From the NCBI GenBank assembly GCA_046329195.1, contig JAXLVB010000001.1:1-64000 (forward strand): DNA of 64,000 nucleotides, in the 5' to 3' direction. The notes under the pieces were generated by a model that saw nothing but the letters and a program-made list of their open reading frames with translations, was not told the origin of the DNA and did not search any database. This document shows positions 34,311 through 41,996 of this stretch, piece by piece; position 1 is the stretch's first letter; each line of letters starts with the position of its first letter. This DNA is from JAXLVB01 sp046329195. GTDB taxonomy: Bacteria > Bacteroidota > Bacteroidia > Cytophagales > Spirosomataceae. Position numbers and translations under genes: made by a program.

Positions 34311-34976
34311 ATGCCGATTCGAGTGGTGATTTATGAAGACAACCAAGCGTTGCGTGAAAGCCTTACTATGCTCATTAACGGGACAGAAGGCATGGCATTG
34401 GTAGGGGCTTTTCCGAACTGCCGAGAGGTAGAGCAGCAAATTGCAACACTGACTCCTCAGGTAGTATTGATGGACATTGACATGCCCGTTCGAAATGGCT
34501 TGGAAGGGCTACGAGTCATCGCCAAGCAGTTTCCTGACGTCAATGTGATGATGCTTACTGTTTTTGAAACTAACGAGTATATTTTTGAGGCCATTTGCGC
34601 AGGAGCCGTTGGCTACTTATTAAAAAAATCTTCTCCTGCCGACATCATCAGTGCCATTGTGGATGTGCAACACGGGGGGGCACCGATGAGCGCTGGTATA
34701 GCTCGTAAAGTGCTACAGTTTGTGCCTAAAACTGCCCCAATTTCAGCCTCAACTTCTCAGACTAAAGCCACTGATGAACAGGCTCTTACCTCCAGAGAAA
34801 TAGAAGTACTCACCTTGCTTACCAAAGGCTATACTTACCGCATGACGGCCTACGAGCTAGGCGTGAGCGTTGAGACTATTCGGACTCACATCAAGCGTAT
34901 TTATCAGAAGCTCCATGTCCATTCCAATACCGAAGCCGTGGCTCAAGCCATAGACAAAGGCTTGGTTCGGCGCTGA
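34311..34976 (+). CDS. LuxR/NarL-type response regulator
   Basis: 221 residues: receiver domain (1-120) with acidic pair Glu-Asp at 9-10, phospho-acceptor Asp55 (VLMDIDMP), Thr in MLTVFE and Lys in LLKKSSP. A linker follows, then the LuxR helix-turn-helix from about 158 (LTSREIEVLTLLTKGYTYRMTAYELGVSVETIRTHIKRIYQKL). Lies directly after the 7TMR-DISM kinase gene and should be phosphorylated by it. A TACTTTTG -7-like element (34269-34276) sits just before the start but lacks a spaced TTG. Targets are unknown. Confidence 0.94.
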   Translation: MPIRVVIYEDNQALRESLTMLINGTEGMALVGAFPNCREVEQQIATLTPQVVLMDIDMPVRNGLEGLRVIAKQFPDVNVMMLTVFETNEYIFEAICAGAVGYLLKKSSPADIISAIVDVQHGGAPMSAGIARKVLQFVPKTAPISASTSQTKATDEQALTSREIEVLTLLTKGYTYRMTAYELGVSVETIRTHIKRIYQKLHVHSNTEAVAQAIDKGLVRR

Positions 34977-34997
34977 GGGTGTCCCCTGTATATGGGA

Positions 34998-35028
34998 TTG
35001 CATTCAAAGGGTAGTTTTTAGACCTTTG
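34998..35028 (+). promoter_or_regulatory. Promoter of small charged secreted protein gene
   Basis: TTG (34998-35000), 20-base spacer, GACCTTTG (35021-35028; one mismatch to TAnnTTTG), 28 bases before the ATG. Confidence 0.6.
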
Positions 35029-35056
35029 TTTATGTAAAACCAATCATTTTATTCTA

Positions 35057-35374
35057 ATGAAAAAGACACTACTTATTGTCCTTCTATGTGTAGTAGGGAG
35101 TACTACACTTTGTATTGCTCAACGCAGAGCCGAAAAACGCCAAGCTAACCAACAAGAGCGTATTGACGAGGGAGTTGCTTCGGGCGAACTCAACAAGCGA
35201 GAAGCCAAACGGCTGCAACGCCAAGTTGACCGAAACGAACGTGCTATTGATGCCGCCGAAGCCGATGGTAAAGTAACCAAAGCCGAAAAAGCTCGCCTCG
35301 AAGCCCGACAAGACCGCACCAGCCGCCATGAGGTTAAACAAAAACACGATGGCAACAAACGCCGTAACCAATAA
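35057..35374 (+). CDS. Small secreted, highly charged helical repeat protein
   Basis: 105 residues: signal peptide MKKTLLIVLLCVVGSTTLCIAQ, then an almost all-charged helical part. It contains a tandem pair of about 25 residues: RIDEGVASGELNKREAKRLQ and AIDAAEADGKVTKAEKARLE. Each unit reads 'I-D-x-(G/A)-x-A-(S/D)-G-x-(L/V)-(N/T)-K-x-E-x-x-R-L'. The Asp/Gly turn between helices is EF-hand-like, but I cannot claim calcium binding. Proteins of this shape are common in Bacteroidota and Proteobacteria; function unknown. Own promoter and hairpin make it a single unit. Confidence 0.75.
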   Translation: MKKTLLIVLLCVVGSTTLCIAQRRAEKRQANQQERIDEGVASGELNKREAKRLQRQVDRNERAIDAAEADGKVTKAEKARLEARQDRTSRHEVKQKHDGNKRRNQ

Positions 35375-35375
35375 G

Positions 35376-35403
35376 GTTGTTGGGATTTAGTAATCCCAAC
35401 AAC
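35376..35403 (+). terminator. Terminator-like hairpin
   Basis: Perfect 12-bp stem GTTGTTGGGATT / AATCCCAACAAC with a 4-base loop, starting 1 base after the stop codon. No T-run follows. Confidence 0.55.
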
Positions 35404-35450
35404 TTGCCTTATTCGCTACTCCTTTTTGTTCTACTTAACTCCCTATTCTC

Positions 35451-35906
35451 ATGAAAAATGTACCCAAACTCAATTTAAAAACTATTACTACGCTATTTTT
35501 TACTGCTTTTCTTCTCGCAAGTTGTAGCAAAGACACCCCCGAGCCTTCTATGGGCGACCAGCATGCAGGCACTTATGTGCTCACCAAAGTTTCGTCGGGA
35601 AGTTCGTCGGTGTCTGTTCCTTCTACTAATCCGACAACGGGGGCTGTCATTACCGGAAAAATAGATGTTACGAAAGTGGCCGATGACAAAATAACGGGAA
35701 CGTTGACCCTCACCGAAACCGACAAAACAGGCAAGGCCACCAACACACCAACAAGCTTAGGCGAAGTGACCCTAAAAAAAGCAACGACTGGCGAAATAGA
35801 AGGGTATCAAGGCAGCACCAAAATGGCCTCTTACACGAACAATGAGTTGTCGTTGTTTACGAAAGCCAGTACAGGCGAAACCATCACAATCATCGGAAAA
35901 AAGTAA
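35451..35906 (+). CDS. Small lipoprotein, function unknown
   Basis: 151 residues. Lipoprotein signal ending in LLASCSKDTPEP with the lipidated Cys near 25. The rest alternates hydrophobic and polar residues and is rich in Thr/Ser/Lys: GTYVLTKVSSGSSSVSVPSTNP, then KITGTLTLTETDKTGK and ISLGEVTLKK-like strands. This is a lipocalin-like or beta-sandwich pattern as seen in many 'lipocalin-like domain' Bacteroidota lipoproteins. It lies 27 bases before the esterase gene and may be read with it. Confidence 0.65.
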   Translation: MKNVPKLNLKTITTLFFTAFLLASCSKDTPEPSMGDQHAGTYVLTKVSSGSSSVSVPSTNPTTGAVITGKIDVTKVADDKITGTLTLTETDKTGKATNTPTSLGEVTLKKATTGEIEGYQGSTKMASYTNNELSLFTKASTGETITIIGKK

Positions 35907-35933
35907 TATCATTCGTTATCAACGTACTACATT

Positions 35934-36899
35934 ATGAAATCTTTCTTGAATGGGCTACTCCTCATGGGTTTAGCTCTGTTTGTCTCTTGTAAGCAATCTG
36001 CCGACACCACTGGTGGCTCCACACCCAAGCCTTTTGTAGTTGGGAAAAACCGTTTTACCATCAAAGTAGATGGCGACGACCGTGAATATTACGTACACGT
36101 TCCGGCCAGTTATACAGGCAAAACGGCTGTACCTGTGGTGATTATGTGCCATGGCACCAGTGGCGACGGCGAAAAATTCTACAACATTTCGGGATGGAAA
36201 GAGTTAGGAGAAGTCCAAAACGTCATCACTGTTTTTCCATCGTCATGGGCGTACTGTGTAATTGATGACGGGGTCAGGAAAAATACCACCAAATGGAATG
36301 TTTACCCAGGGAGTTTTACGTACTGTTCGGGCGAAACGCCAAGAGACGACATCAAGTTTATGCGTAGCATGATTGACGAAATCAAGCAAAAGTATGAGGT
36401 TGATAGTAAGAGAATTTACTTGGTTGGGTTCTCGAATGGGGGAGAATTTGCTTCTCGATGTATGATTGAGTTATCGGACATTTTGGCGGCCTGCGTGGCC
36501 AATGCGGGACCGCTTCCAGCCAACTCAACCTATACGCCCAAGCGGCTATTGCCTATTATTTTACAAATCGGAAACTCAGATGATAAACTTCTGGCATTGT
36601 TAGGCACCAAAACAGATGTACCGATGGCTCTCAACCAACTACTAATCCAATATCCTGTGGTTCAGACCGTTCTGAATGCTTATATCAGTTCATTCAAAAC
36701 CAAAACTACTTATACCGCCCAAGGCGATCCTTCTACTTATACATGGTACGACTATGCTGGTACGTCGGGGAATTCTGAGAATTTCCTTCGATTTGTATTG
36801 GTAAAAGGACTTGATCATCAGTATCCCAATGGCGTGAATCATCCCATGAAAGGTGCCGAAGTACATTGGAACTGGATGAAGGATTTTAAGCTACCTTAG
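35934..36899 (+). CDS. Polyhydroxybutyrate-depolymerase/feruloyl-esterase-like alpha/beta hydrolase, lipoprotein
   Basis: 321 residues with a lipoprotein signal MKSFLNGLLLMGLALFVSC (Cys 19). The fold is that of LpqC/PHB-depolymerase-type secreted esterases: VPVVIMCHGTSGDGEKF (oxyanion loop), RIYLVGFSNGGEFASR with the nucleophile in G-x-S-x-G, and a late VKGLDHQYPNGVNHP segment with the probable catalytic His. Likely substrates are ester-linked polymers such as acetylated or feruloylated polysaccharide. The two-Cys pairs AYCVID / TYCSG are usual for this group. Placed after a small lipoprotein gene. Confidence 0.8.
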   Translation: MKSFLNGLLLMGLALFVSCKQSADTTGGSTPKPFVVGKNRFTIKVDGDDREYYVHVPASYTGKTAVPVVIMCHGTSGDGEKFYNISGWKELGEVQNVITVFPSSWAYCVIDDGVRKNTTKWNVYPGSFTYCSGETPRDDIKFMRSMIDEIKQKYEVDSKRIYLVGFSNGGEFASRCMIELSDILAACVANAGPLPANSTYTPKRLLPIILQIGNSDDKLLALLGTKTDVPMALNQLLIQYPVVQTVLNAYISSFKTKTTYTAQGDPSTYTWYDYAGTSGNSENFLRFVLVKGLDHQYPNGVNHPMKGAEVHWNWMKDFKLP

Positions 36900-36904
36900 C
36901 GTTC

Positions 36905-37375
36905 TCAAAACCAATCTATATATGCTAAAATGGCCCTTATGCTATCTATGGGTATATCTGGGTACGCAGGCATCGGAACATTATTATAGTTTGCCATTAA
37001 AGCTAAAGCATACTTATCTTTCCTATTTACAACTTGTCTGGAGTTCTGAATCCAGGCTATAATCCATTTTTCACTTTTTCTTTTTGTAATACCTTTTAAG
37101 CCAGGCCCTACCAATAATTGGTCAGTAGGAGTATGACAACTTTCACAATTCTTCATAAAAAGCTTTCTTCCAGCTTGTTGTTTAGCACTCATCAACTGGC
37201 TATTTGGGAATTTATTCCCATCATAGTCAATAACTCCACATCCCAAAACCGTGTTCTCTTTTGCTTTGTGGCTTTCTTCCCACATTAAAACTACTATCAA
37301 ACTACTACATACCAAGAGTAACATTAAGACAAGTTGAATCAAGCGTATGAGTCCATGAATTTGCTTTTTATCCAT
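36905..37375 (-). CDS. Membrane-anchored mono-haem cytochrome c
   Basis: 156 residues. Start ATG 37375 (MDKKQIHGLIRLIQLVLMLLLVCSSLIVV) gives an N-terminal membrane anchor; the upstream extension is not cytochrome-like. One haem site CESCH at about 82-86 (RKLFMKNCESCHTP), and the sixth ligand Met in NNVPMPAYPDIPIDSIRAILAYIDWF. It is an electron carrier on the periplasmic face. Related to the small cytochrome c domains often linked to oxidases in Bacteroidota. Its promoter region is shared with the divergent histidine kinase gene. Confidence 0.85.
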   Translation of the reverse strand: MDKKQIHGLIRLIQLVLMLLLVCSSLIVVLMWEESHKAKENTVLGCGVIDYDGNKFPNSQLMSAKQQAGRKLFMKNCESCHTPTDQLLVGPGLKGITKRKSEKWIIAWIQNSRQVVNRKDKYALALMANYNNVPMPAYPDIPIDSIRAILAYIDWF

Positions 37376-37439
37376 TTTTAGCCAACATTTATCAACGTAT
37401 TCTATTCTTTTTAACGAATTTTTTATTTTTTCGGTGCCG

Positions 37440-39281
37440 ATGTTAGTAGTTTTTTTAAAATGGAAAAATTTGAAAAATCTCCTCGTGATAGGAGGTTTAT
37501 TCGCCAACCTAACGGCGTTTGCTATCGCACCAGCTGATAGCTTACAGCACCAATACAAACTTGCCAAACACGACTCGACTCGCCTGACCATCACAGGCAA
37601 ATGGTTCAGAGAAGTCCTTTTTGCCAACCCATCGTTAGCCTATCGGTTGGCCGTACGCTACGATTCGTTGGCAAAAATTTTACAGAATCCTTCTGAAATG
37701 GCTCGTGGGCGAAACTTCATCGGGATGGTTTACTATACACAGGGCAATTATGACAAGTGTGTCCCTTTCTACTTAGATGCCCTACGCCGCTACGAAAGCC
37801 TTCAGGATTCACTCTATGTAGGGATTGTACAAAACAACATTGCCGCAGCGTATCAGCACAGAGGTAACCCAAAAGAAACCATTCTGTATTTTGAAAAAGC
37901 ATTGACGATTTTCAAGGCGATTGAGAATAAGCAATGGATAGGCAATGTAACCACCAATCTGGCAGCTCAATACCTGAAAATCAAGGACTTCAAAAAAGCA
38001 CTTGAAATGAGTTATTTAGGTCTGAAAGCCTTTGAAGAACTCAACGATACTTACTCGATGGGCTTGGTTTATACTACCATCGGAAATGTATATGCCGACC
38101 AACATGAATGCACTAAAGCCATTCCGTTTTTTGAAAAAACCATTCAACGCATCACCCTCGACTACGACCCCGTAGCGGTTGGAGTAGCTTACGAAAACAT
38201 GGGAGGATGCCAAGTGAAACTACGACAGTTTGCCGAAGCCGAACGTAACCTGCTGACAGCCTTGGCCTTGTTCAAAAAACACGAAGCACCAGAGCATGCT
38301 AAACCAACACTGGAGGCTCTCACCGAACTCTATGCCCAACAAGGCAATTATCAGAAAGCATTTGAGATGCAACGGCAGTTTTTGGTACTAAGTGACAGCC
38401 TGTTCAACAAAGAAAAAGACGCCGCCATGCTCGATGCCCTCAAGCGTTACGAAAGCGAAAAACAAGAGCAGCAAATTGCGTTGTTGAATACCCAAAATGA
38501 AGTGAAGGACTTACAAATCCATGAAAAGCAGCGTCAACAATTATTTTTGGGACTTGGCATTCTTATGCTGGTGATTGTGGTGGGGGTGTTGTATAAACTC
38601 TACCGAGACCGTCAGAAAATTAATGCCGAGTTGGCGCATAAAAACGAAGTAATTAGTACGGCTCTTGCCGAAAAAGAAGTGCTGTTGCGAGAGATTCACC
38701 ATCGAGTCAAGAACAATTTGCAGGTAGTATCAAGCCTTTTGAGCTTACAAAGCAGGCATATTGACGACCAAAAAGCACTCGAAGCTCTCAACGAAGGCCG
38801 TAATCGAGTGCGCTCTATGGCCTTGATTCACCAAAATCTTTACCAAGAAGATAACCTCACGGGTATTGACGTGCAAGACTACATTGCCACGCTTTGCCAC
38901 AGCTTGTTCAATTCGTACAACATTGAGCCGAATCGCATCAGGCTCGAAACACATATTGAACCGCTCCGACTTGATGTGGATACTGTTATTCCGCTTGGTC
39001 TTATCTTGAACGAGCTGATTACCAATGCCTTAAAATACGCCTTTCCGAACCAACAAGAAGGACAGCTTAGTATCGAACTTCACAAAGAAGAAGCTGGTCT
39101 GGTGCTGCAAGTAAAAGACAATGGCGTAGGAGTACCCTCTTCGTTTGACTGGAAACGCACGGCTTCGATGGGCTTTCAATTGGTAAAAGCATTTGCTCAA
39201 AAACTAAAGGCCGAAGTCGAAGTACAGGGGCAGTTGGGTATGTGCGTAACGCTACGGATTGTCAACTTCAGAATGGCTTGA
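37440..39281 (+). CDS. TPR-containing sensor histidine kinase (HisKA_2 type)
   Basis: 613 residues from ATG 37440 (a GTG at 37434 is also possible). Signal/anchor, then about six tetratricopeptide repeats (residues 60-330, e.g. GNYDKCVPFYLDALRRYESLQD), a coiled coil, a membrane helix (about 362-382), a second coiled coil, then a HisKA_2 domain with phospho-His near 420 (LREIHHRVKNNLQVVSSLLSLQ) and a HATPase domain (NELITNALKYAF, DNGVGVPSS). Periplasmic TPRs suggest sensing of a protein or peptide. No response regulator is adjacent; it converges with the last gene of the cytochrome/cupin operon at a 2-base gap. Confidence 0.92.
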   Translation: MLVVFLKWKNLKNLLVIGGLFANLTAFAIAPADSLQHQYKLAKHDSTRLTITGKWFREVLFANPSLAYRLAVRYDSLAKILQNPSEMARGRNFIGMVYYTQGNYDKCVPFYLDALRRYESLQDSLYVGIVQNNIAAAYQHRGNPKETILYFEKALTIFKAIENKQWIGNVTTNLAAQYLKIKDFKKALEMSYLGLKAFEELNDTYSMGLVYTTIGNVYADQHECTKAIPFFEKTIQRITLDYDPVAVGVAYENMGGCQVKLRQFAEAERNLLTALALFKKHEAPEHAKPTLEALTELYAQQGNYQKAFEMQRQFLVLSDSLFNKEKDAAMLDALKRYESEKQEQQIALLNTQNEVKDLQIHEKQRQQLFLGLGILMLVIVVGVLYKLYRDRQKINAELAHKNEVISTALAEKEVLLREIHHRVKNNLQVVSSLLSLQSRHIDDQKALEALNEGRNRVRSMALIHQNLYQEDNLTGIDVQDYIATLCHSLFNSYNIEPNRIRLETHIEPLRLDVDTVIPLGLILNELITNALKYAFPNQQEGQLSIELHKEEAGLVLQVKDNGVGVPSSFDWKRTASMGFQLVKAFAQKLKAEVEVQGQLGMCVTLRIVNFRMA

Positions 39282-39283
39282 TG

Positions 39284-39604
39284 TTAGGGAGTGTGTTCAT
39301 AGTCAAGCTGATGTTGGTTCAGAAACAGCTTGAATGCCGCAAAAGCCTGTTTATGACCAAATTGTTGTTGGATGCGCCGTAATAACTCTTCGGGGTTGCT
39401 GACCTCAAGGTGTATTTGCAGACGTTCTACTTCTTCGAGAGATAGCTTGAGGCTGTACTCATGTCCTTGGCTTATCCATACGTTATCTATCAAAGTACCC
39501 TCATCAAAGCCTTCCATCAAAAACACACCGTTGTCTTCTATCGTAGCGGTTACGATACACTTCAGCCGAGCGACTTTTTCTTGGTATAGCGTTATATGAG
39601 GCAT
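39284..39604 (-). CDS. Hypothetical protein, last gene of the cytochrome/cupin operon
   Basis: 106 residues, no signal peptide or membrane segment. Pattern MPHITLYQEKVARLKCIVTATIEDNGVFLMEGFDEGTLID suggests beta-strands followed by a helical C-terminal half (SLEEVERLQIHLEVSNPEELLRRIQQQFG). I recognise no family. It starts 12 bases after the cupin gene stop, so it is part of the same transcript. Confidence 0.65.
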   Translation of the reverse strand: MPHITLYQEKVARLKCIVTATIEDNGVFLMEGFDEGTLIDNVWISQGHEYSLKLSLEEVERLQIHLEVSNPEELLRRIQQQFGHKQAFAAFKLFLNQHQLDYEHTP

Positions 39605-39615
39605 GACCGAGAACG

Positions 39616-40080
39616 TTAGGGGGCTGACACAAAGGTGTCATATTTTGTCATGAGTTGCATAAACTTGCTGGGGTCTTTGGGTGGAAAACCTTCTTTTTTA
39701 ATCAGTTCGGCCATTTCTTGAAAATAACCTTCAAAGCCTCCTGGCGAAAACCACAGTAAAAAACGAGCAGGGGCGTTGTTTGGATTACTGAAGGTATGTA
39801 CGTGCAACGGCGGAATGGACACGAAACTTCCTGCCTGTGCCACATGGATTTGTCCATCCAATACAAACGTCAGGTTGCCTTCTAAGACATAAAACATTTC
39901 TTCCATCTGTTGATGGTAATGAGGCGGCGGACCTTGAAACTGGGGCGGACCTTGGTACTCAAGGCAAGACCATAACCCATTGGTTTGGTTTTTTTGTGCC
40001 TTAAATGTAATTTCTACACCTGCTGCGGCCAATTTGTCGCCTTCGCCAGCAGCCAATATGATTGGACTTACAGTGTTCAT
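39616..40080 (-). CDS. Cupin-domain protein
   Basis: 154 residues, one cupin barrel, cytoplasmic. Motif 1: GPPPHYHQQMEEMFYVLEGNLTFVLDG with His-x-His and Glu metal ligands; motif 2: PPLHVHTFSNPNNAPARFL with the last His. Metal site complete, so an oxygenase, isomerase or ligand-binding role is possible. Substrate unknown. Overlaps the preceding gene by 4 bases. A second cupin occurs in the parallel operon at 46237-46785. Confidence 0.85.
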   Translation of the reverse strand: MNTVSPIILAAGEGDKLAAAGVEITFKAQKNQTNGLWSCLEYQGPPQFQGPPPHYHQQMEEMFYVLEGNLTFVLDGQIHVAQAGSFVSIPPLHVHTFSNPNNAPARFLLWFSPGGFEGYFQEMAELIKKEGFPPKDPSKFMQLMTKYDTFVSAP

Positions 40081-40481
40081 GATTTGATACGTTTAGCAAT
40101 GATTTCGGTTTTTGTACCTTTTGCATCTTCTGACAACAGGTGTATCTCGGCGGCGGCGTAGTACCCCAACACTTCCTTGGTTTTGCTGTCTATCAACGTT
40201 ATTTTTTCTGCTTTCTTGACCATTCGACACACAGTGCTCACTGGCATCGAAGGTTCGTCGGAGTAGTGGATGTCTATCTCTAAATCAAGTTGTTCAGCAC
40301 CGTTCGGATTTAGTTTAATGATGCCCACTACTTGATGCACAGCTATCTCTTGGTCAAATACCTTGAGGCAACGAACTTGATAGGTTCCTGATAGGTCTCG
40401 GGCAAGATCAAACGACTCAGTATCACTTGGCGAATATCCCCAAACCAGTAAAATATTTAGTAGATAAATCAATATTTCCAT
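40077..40481 (-). CDS. Hypothetical secreted or anchored protein
   Basis: 134 residues. A weak N-terminal hydrophobic stretch (MEILIYLLNILLVWGYSP), then a beta-rich part: GTYQVRCLKVFDQEIAVHQVVGIIKLNPNGAEQLDLEIDIHY and KEVLGYYAAAEIHLLSED. It resembles no family I know. 9 bases downstream of the cytochrome stop, 4-base overlap with the cupin gene: tightly coupled to both. Confidence 0.65.
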   Translation of the reverse strand: MEILIYLLNILLVWGYSPSDTESFDLARDLSGTYQVRCLKVFDQEIAVHQVVGIIKLNPNGAEQLDLEIDIHYSDEPSMPVSTVCRMVKKAEKITLIDSKTKEVLGYYAAAEIHLLSEDAKGTKTEIIAKRIKS

Positions 40482-40489
40482 AGTAGTTG

Positions 40490-41452
40490 CTATTGTTTGG
40501 CCAATGAATTAGTTGAAGCAACGTATTTAACTACTTGATTTTTAATCGGTTTCAACGAGTGCAGGTAGGTATAAATAGCACCTAAATCTTGTTCGTTCAT
40601 ACCGCTATAAAAAGTCCAAGGCATTGGAGTATTAAAACCATCCTGCACTTCTACAGGCGTATAACGCAGCGTATCAAAAGCCTTGAAACGAGCAATAAAT
40701 GCCTCTTTGGTCCAGTAACCTAATCCCGTTTCAAGATCGGGAGTTAAGTTGGCCGATTTTACTTTTCCGTTAGGAAGTGTAAAAGTCATTCCCCCAGCCA
40801 ATTCTTTTGATTTAATGGGCATACCCATGCGTCGTTTTGTGTGACAGTCGGTGCATCCTGCAATCATCAACAGGTATTTTCCATACGCCAACGTATCTGA
40901 TTGAGCGGGGCTTTGTTGTGGCTTAATGGTTTGTGGAAACTGTTTGAGAATAGGCTTTATCCAGAAATCGGGCTTTGAGGCTGGTATTTTTTTTTCGATA
41001 GATGGCAACGTGCGCACATACGCAATAATGGCTTTGATGTCTTCGCTATCCATTTTGCCGTAGCTCCAATAGGGCATCAAAGGCAACAGTGCCTTACCAT
41101 CTTTTGAAATGCCCGTGGTAATAGCCTGGTACAATTCGCCGTCTGTCCAGTTTTTCAAGGCCGACGGCGTAAGGTTTTTGCCATAAAAAGTACCTGGTAA
41201 GCCCAATTTGTGGTCAAAAACCTGCCCGCCAGCCCCCAAACTCCCTTTTACTAAAGGCCCTGCAAGTAGTTGTGTATTGCGTTGCGAATGGCAATCCATG
41301 CATACCGCTACGTGATTTGCCAAGTATTCGCCTCGTTTGATGCGCTCGGGCGATACACTTACGGTCAGGGTTGGCGCATTACCGATGCGTTTTTGATAGC
41401 TTCTACAACCCAGCAGAGCCATACAAGTTAGCCCTATCCAATAGGCTTTCAT
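40490..41452 (-). CDS. Di-haem cytochrome c
   Basis: 320 residues, N-terminal lipoprotein-like signal MKAYWIGLTCMALLGCRSYQ. Two haem sites: CMDCH near 53 and CTDCH near 199, each followed by its domain with Met ligands (LLPLMPYWSYGKM and NTPMPWTF). Related in plan to the cytochrome at 46806-47714 ('D-x-x-A-I-I-A-Y-V-R-T-L-P' vs 'D-L-G-S-I-V-A-Y-L-Q-S-V-P'), the partner in the parallel operon. Such proteins act as electron acceptors of periplasmic dehydrogenases; no dehydrogenase gene is adjacent. Overlaps the upstream membrane-protein gene by 4 bases. Confidence 0.88.
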   Translation of the reverse strand: MKAYWIGLTCMALLGCRSYQKRIGNAPTLTVSVSPERIKRGEYLANHVAVCMDCHSQRNTQLLAGPLVKGSLGAGGQVFDHKLGLPGTFYGKNLTPSALKNWTDGELYQAITTGISKDGKALLPLMPYWSYGKMDSEDIKAIIAYVRTLPSIEKKIPASKPDFWIKPILKQFPQTIKPQQSPAQSDTLAYGKYLLMIAGCTDCHTKRRMGMPIKSKELAGGMTFTLPNGKVKSANLTPDLETGLGYWTKEAFIARFKAFDTLRYTPVEVQDGFNTPMPWTFYSGMNEQDLGAIYTYLHSLKPIKNQVVKYVASTNSLAKQ

Positions 41453-41865
41453 TTTTCTCTTTTAAAGCCAAGCAACCAGCCTATTACCCCGCCCCCAATG
41501 GCACCCCACACAGCATAGACTATCAGATCAACCAACACAACTTGGGTGGTCATTAAGTGGGTAGTTGCATACATAGTTAAATCAAAACTACCGCCTACAA
41601 TGACGTTGAGCCAAGTACCAGCAATGGCTCCGGCACCAAAGGTTTTGATGTTGGCCCATTTTTCAAAAATGAGGGCAAACAGCAGTGCAAAGCCAAAATT
41701 CCCCAAAGCTAATGGCACTATATCAGGTTCTGTTTTCATAACCGTAGGAAAGGCGGCGTAGAAAGGTGCATAGAAGTCTGCTAATATTACGCCCATGGTT
41801 AAGCCACCAATGGCAAACAAAACGATACCACCTACTACGGTAGCGATAAGGACACGTGAGTTCAT
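41449..41865 (-). CDS. Small four-helix membrane protein, first gene of operon A
   Basis: 138 residues with four hydrophobic segments (about 8-30, 48-65, 72-92, 105-130) and many Gly; ends in GWLLGFKREK. No family recognised with confidence. It opens a five-gene operon (membrane protein, di-haem cytochrome, hypothetical, cupin, hypothetical) with overlaps of 4 bases or gaps of 9-12 bases. Its promoter has a TAACTTTG element and two upstream TACGCA-type boxes. Confidence 0.75.
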   Translation of the reverse strand: MNSRVLIATVVGGIVLFAIGGLTMGVILADFYAPFYAAFPTVMKTEPDIVPLALGNFGFALLFALIFEKWANIKTFGAGAIAGTWLNVIVGGSFDLTMYATTHLMTTQVVLVDLIVYAVWGAIGGGVIGWLLGFKREK

Positions 41866-41910
41866 TTTTGTAAAGGTTAAGGGTTTGATTTGTAGTTGTT
41901 TAACTTAATA

Positions 41911-41979
41911 CAAAGTTATCGTATCATCTAACCCTGCGCATCCGTAAATTTTCGTAACTTCACTACGCAGATTTACGTA
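41911..41979 (-). promoter_or_regulatory. Operon A promoter with tandem TACGCA-type boxes
   Basis: Reading leftward: -7 element TAACTTTG (41918-41911). Box 1 TCCGTAAATTTTCGTA (41941-41956) covers the -33 region, 22 bases from the -7. Box 2 TACGCAGATTTACGTA (41964-41979) starts exactly 23 bases after box 1. No TTG is present, as for activator-dependent promoters. The same layout occurs at 49795-49864 and 52170-52239. Box 2 ends 17 bases before the divergent kinase gene, so it may control that too. Confidence 0.8.
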
Positions 41980-41996
41980 TTTTGACGGTTTGTCCT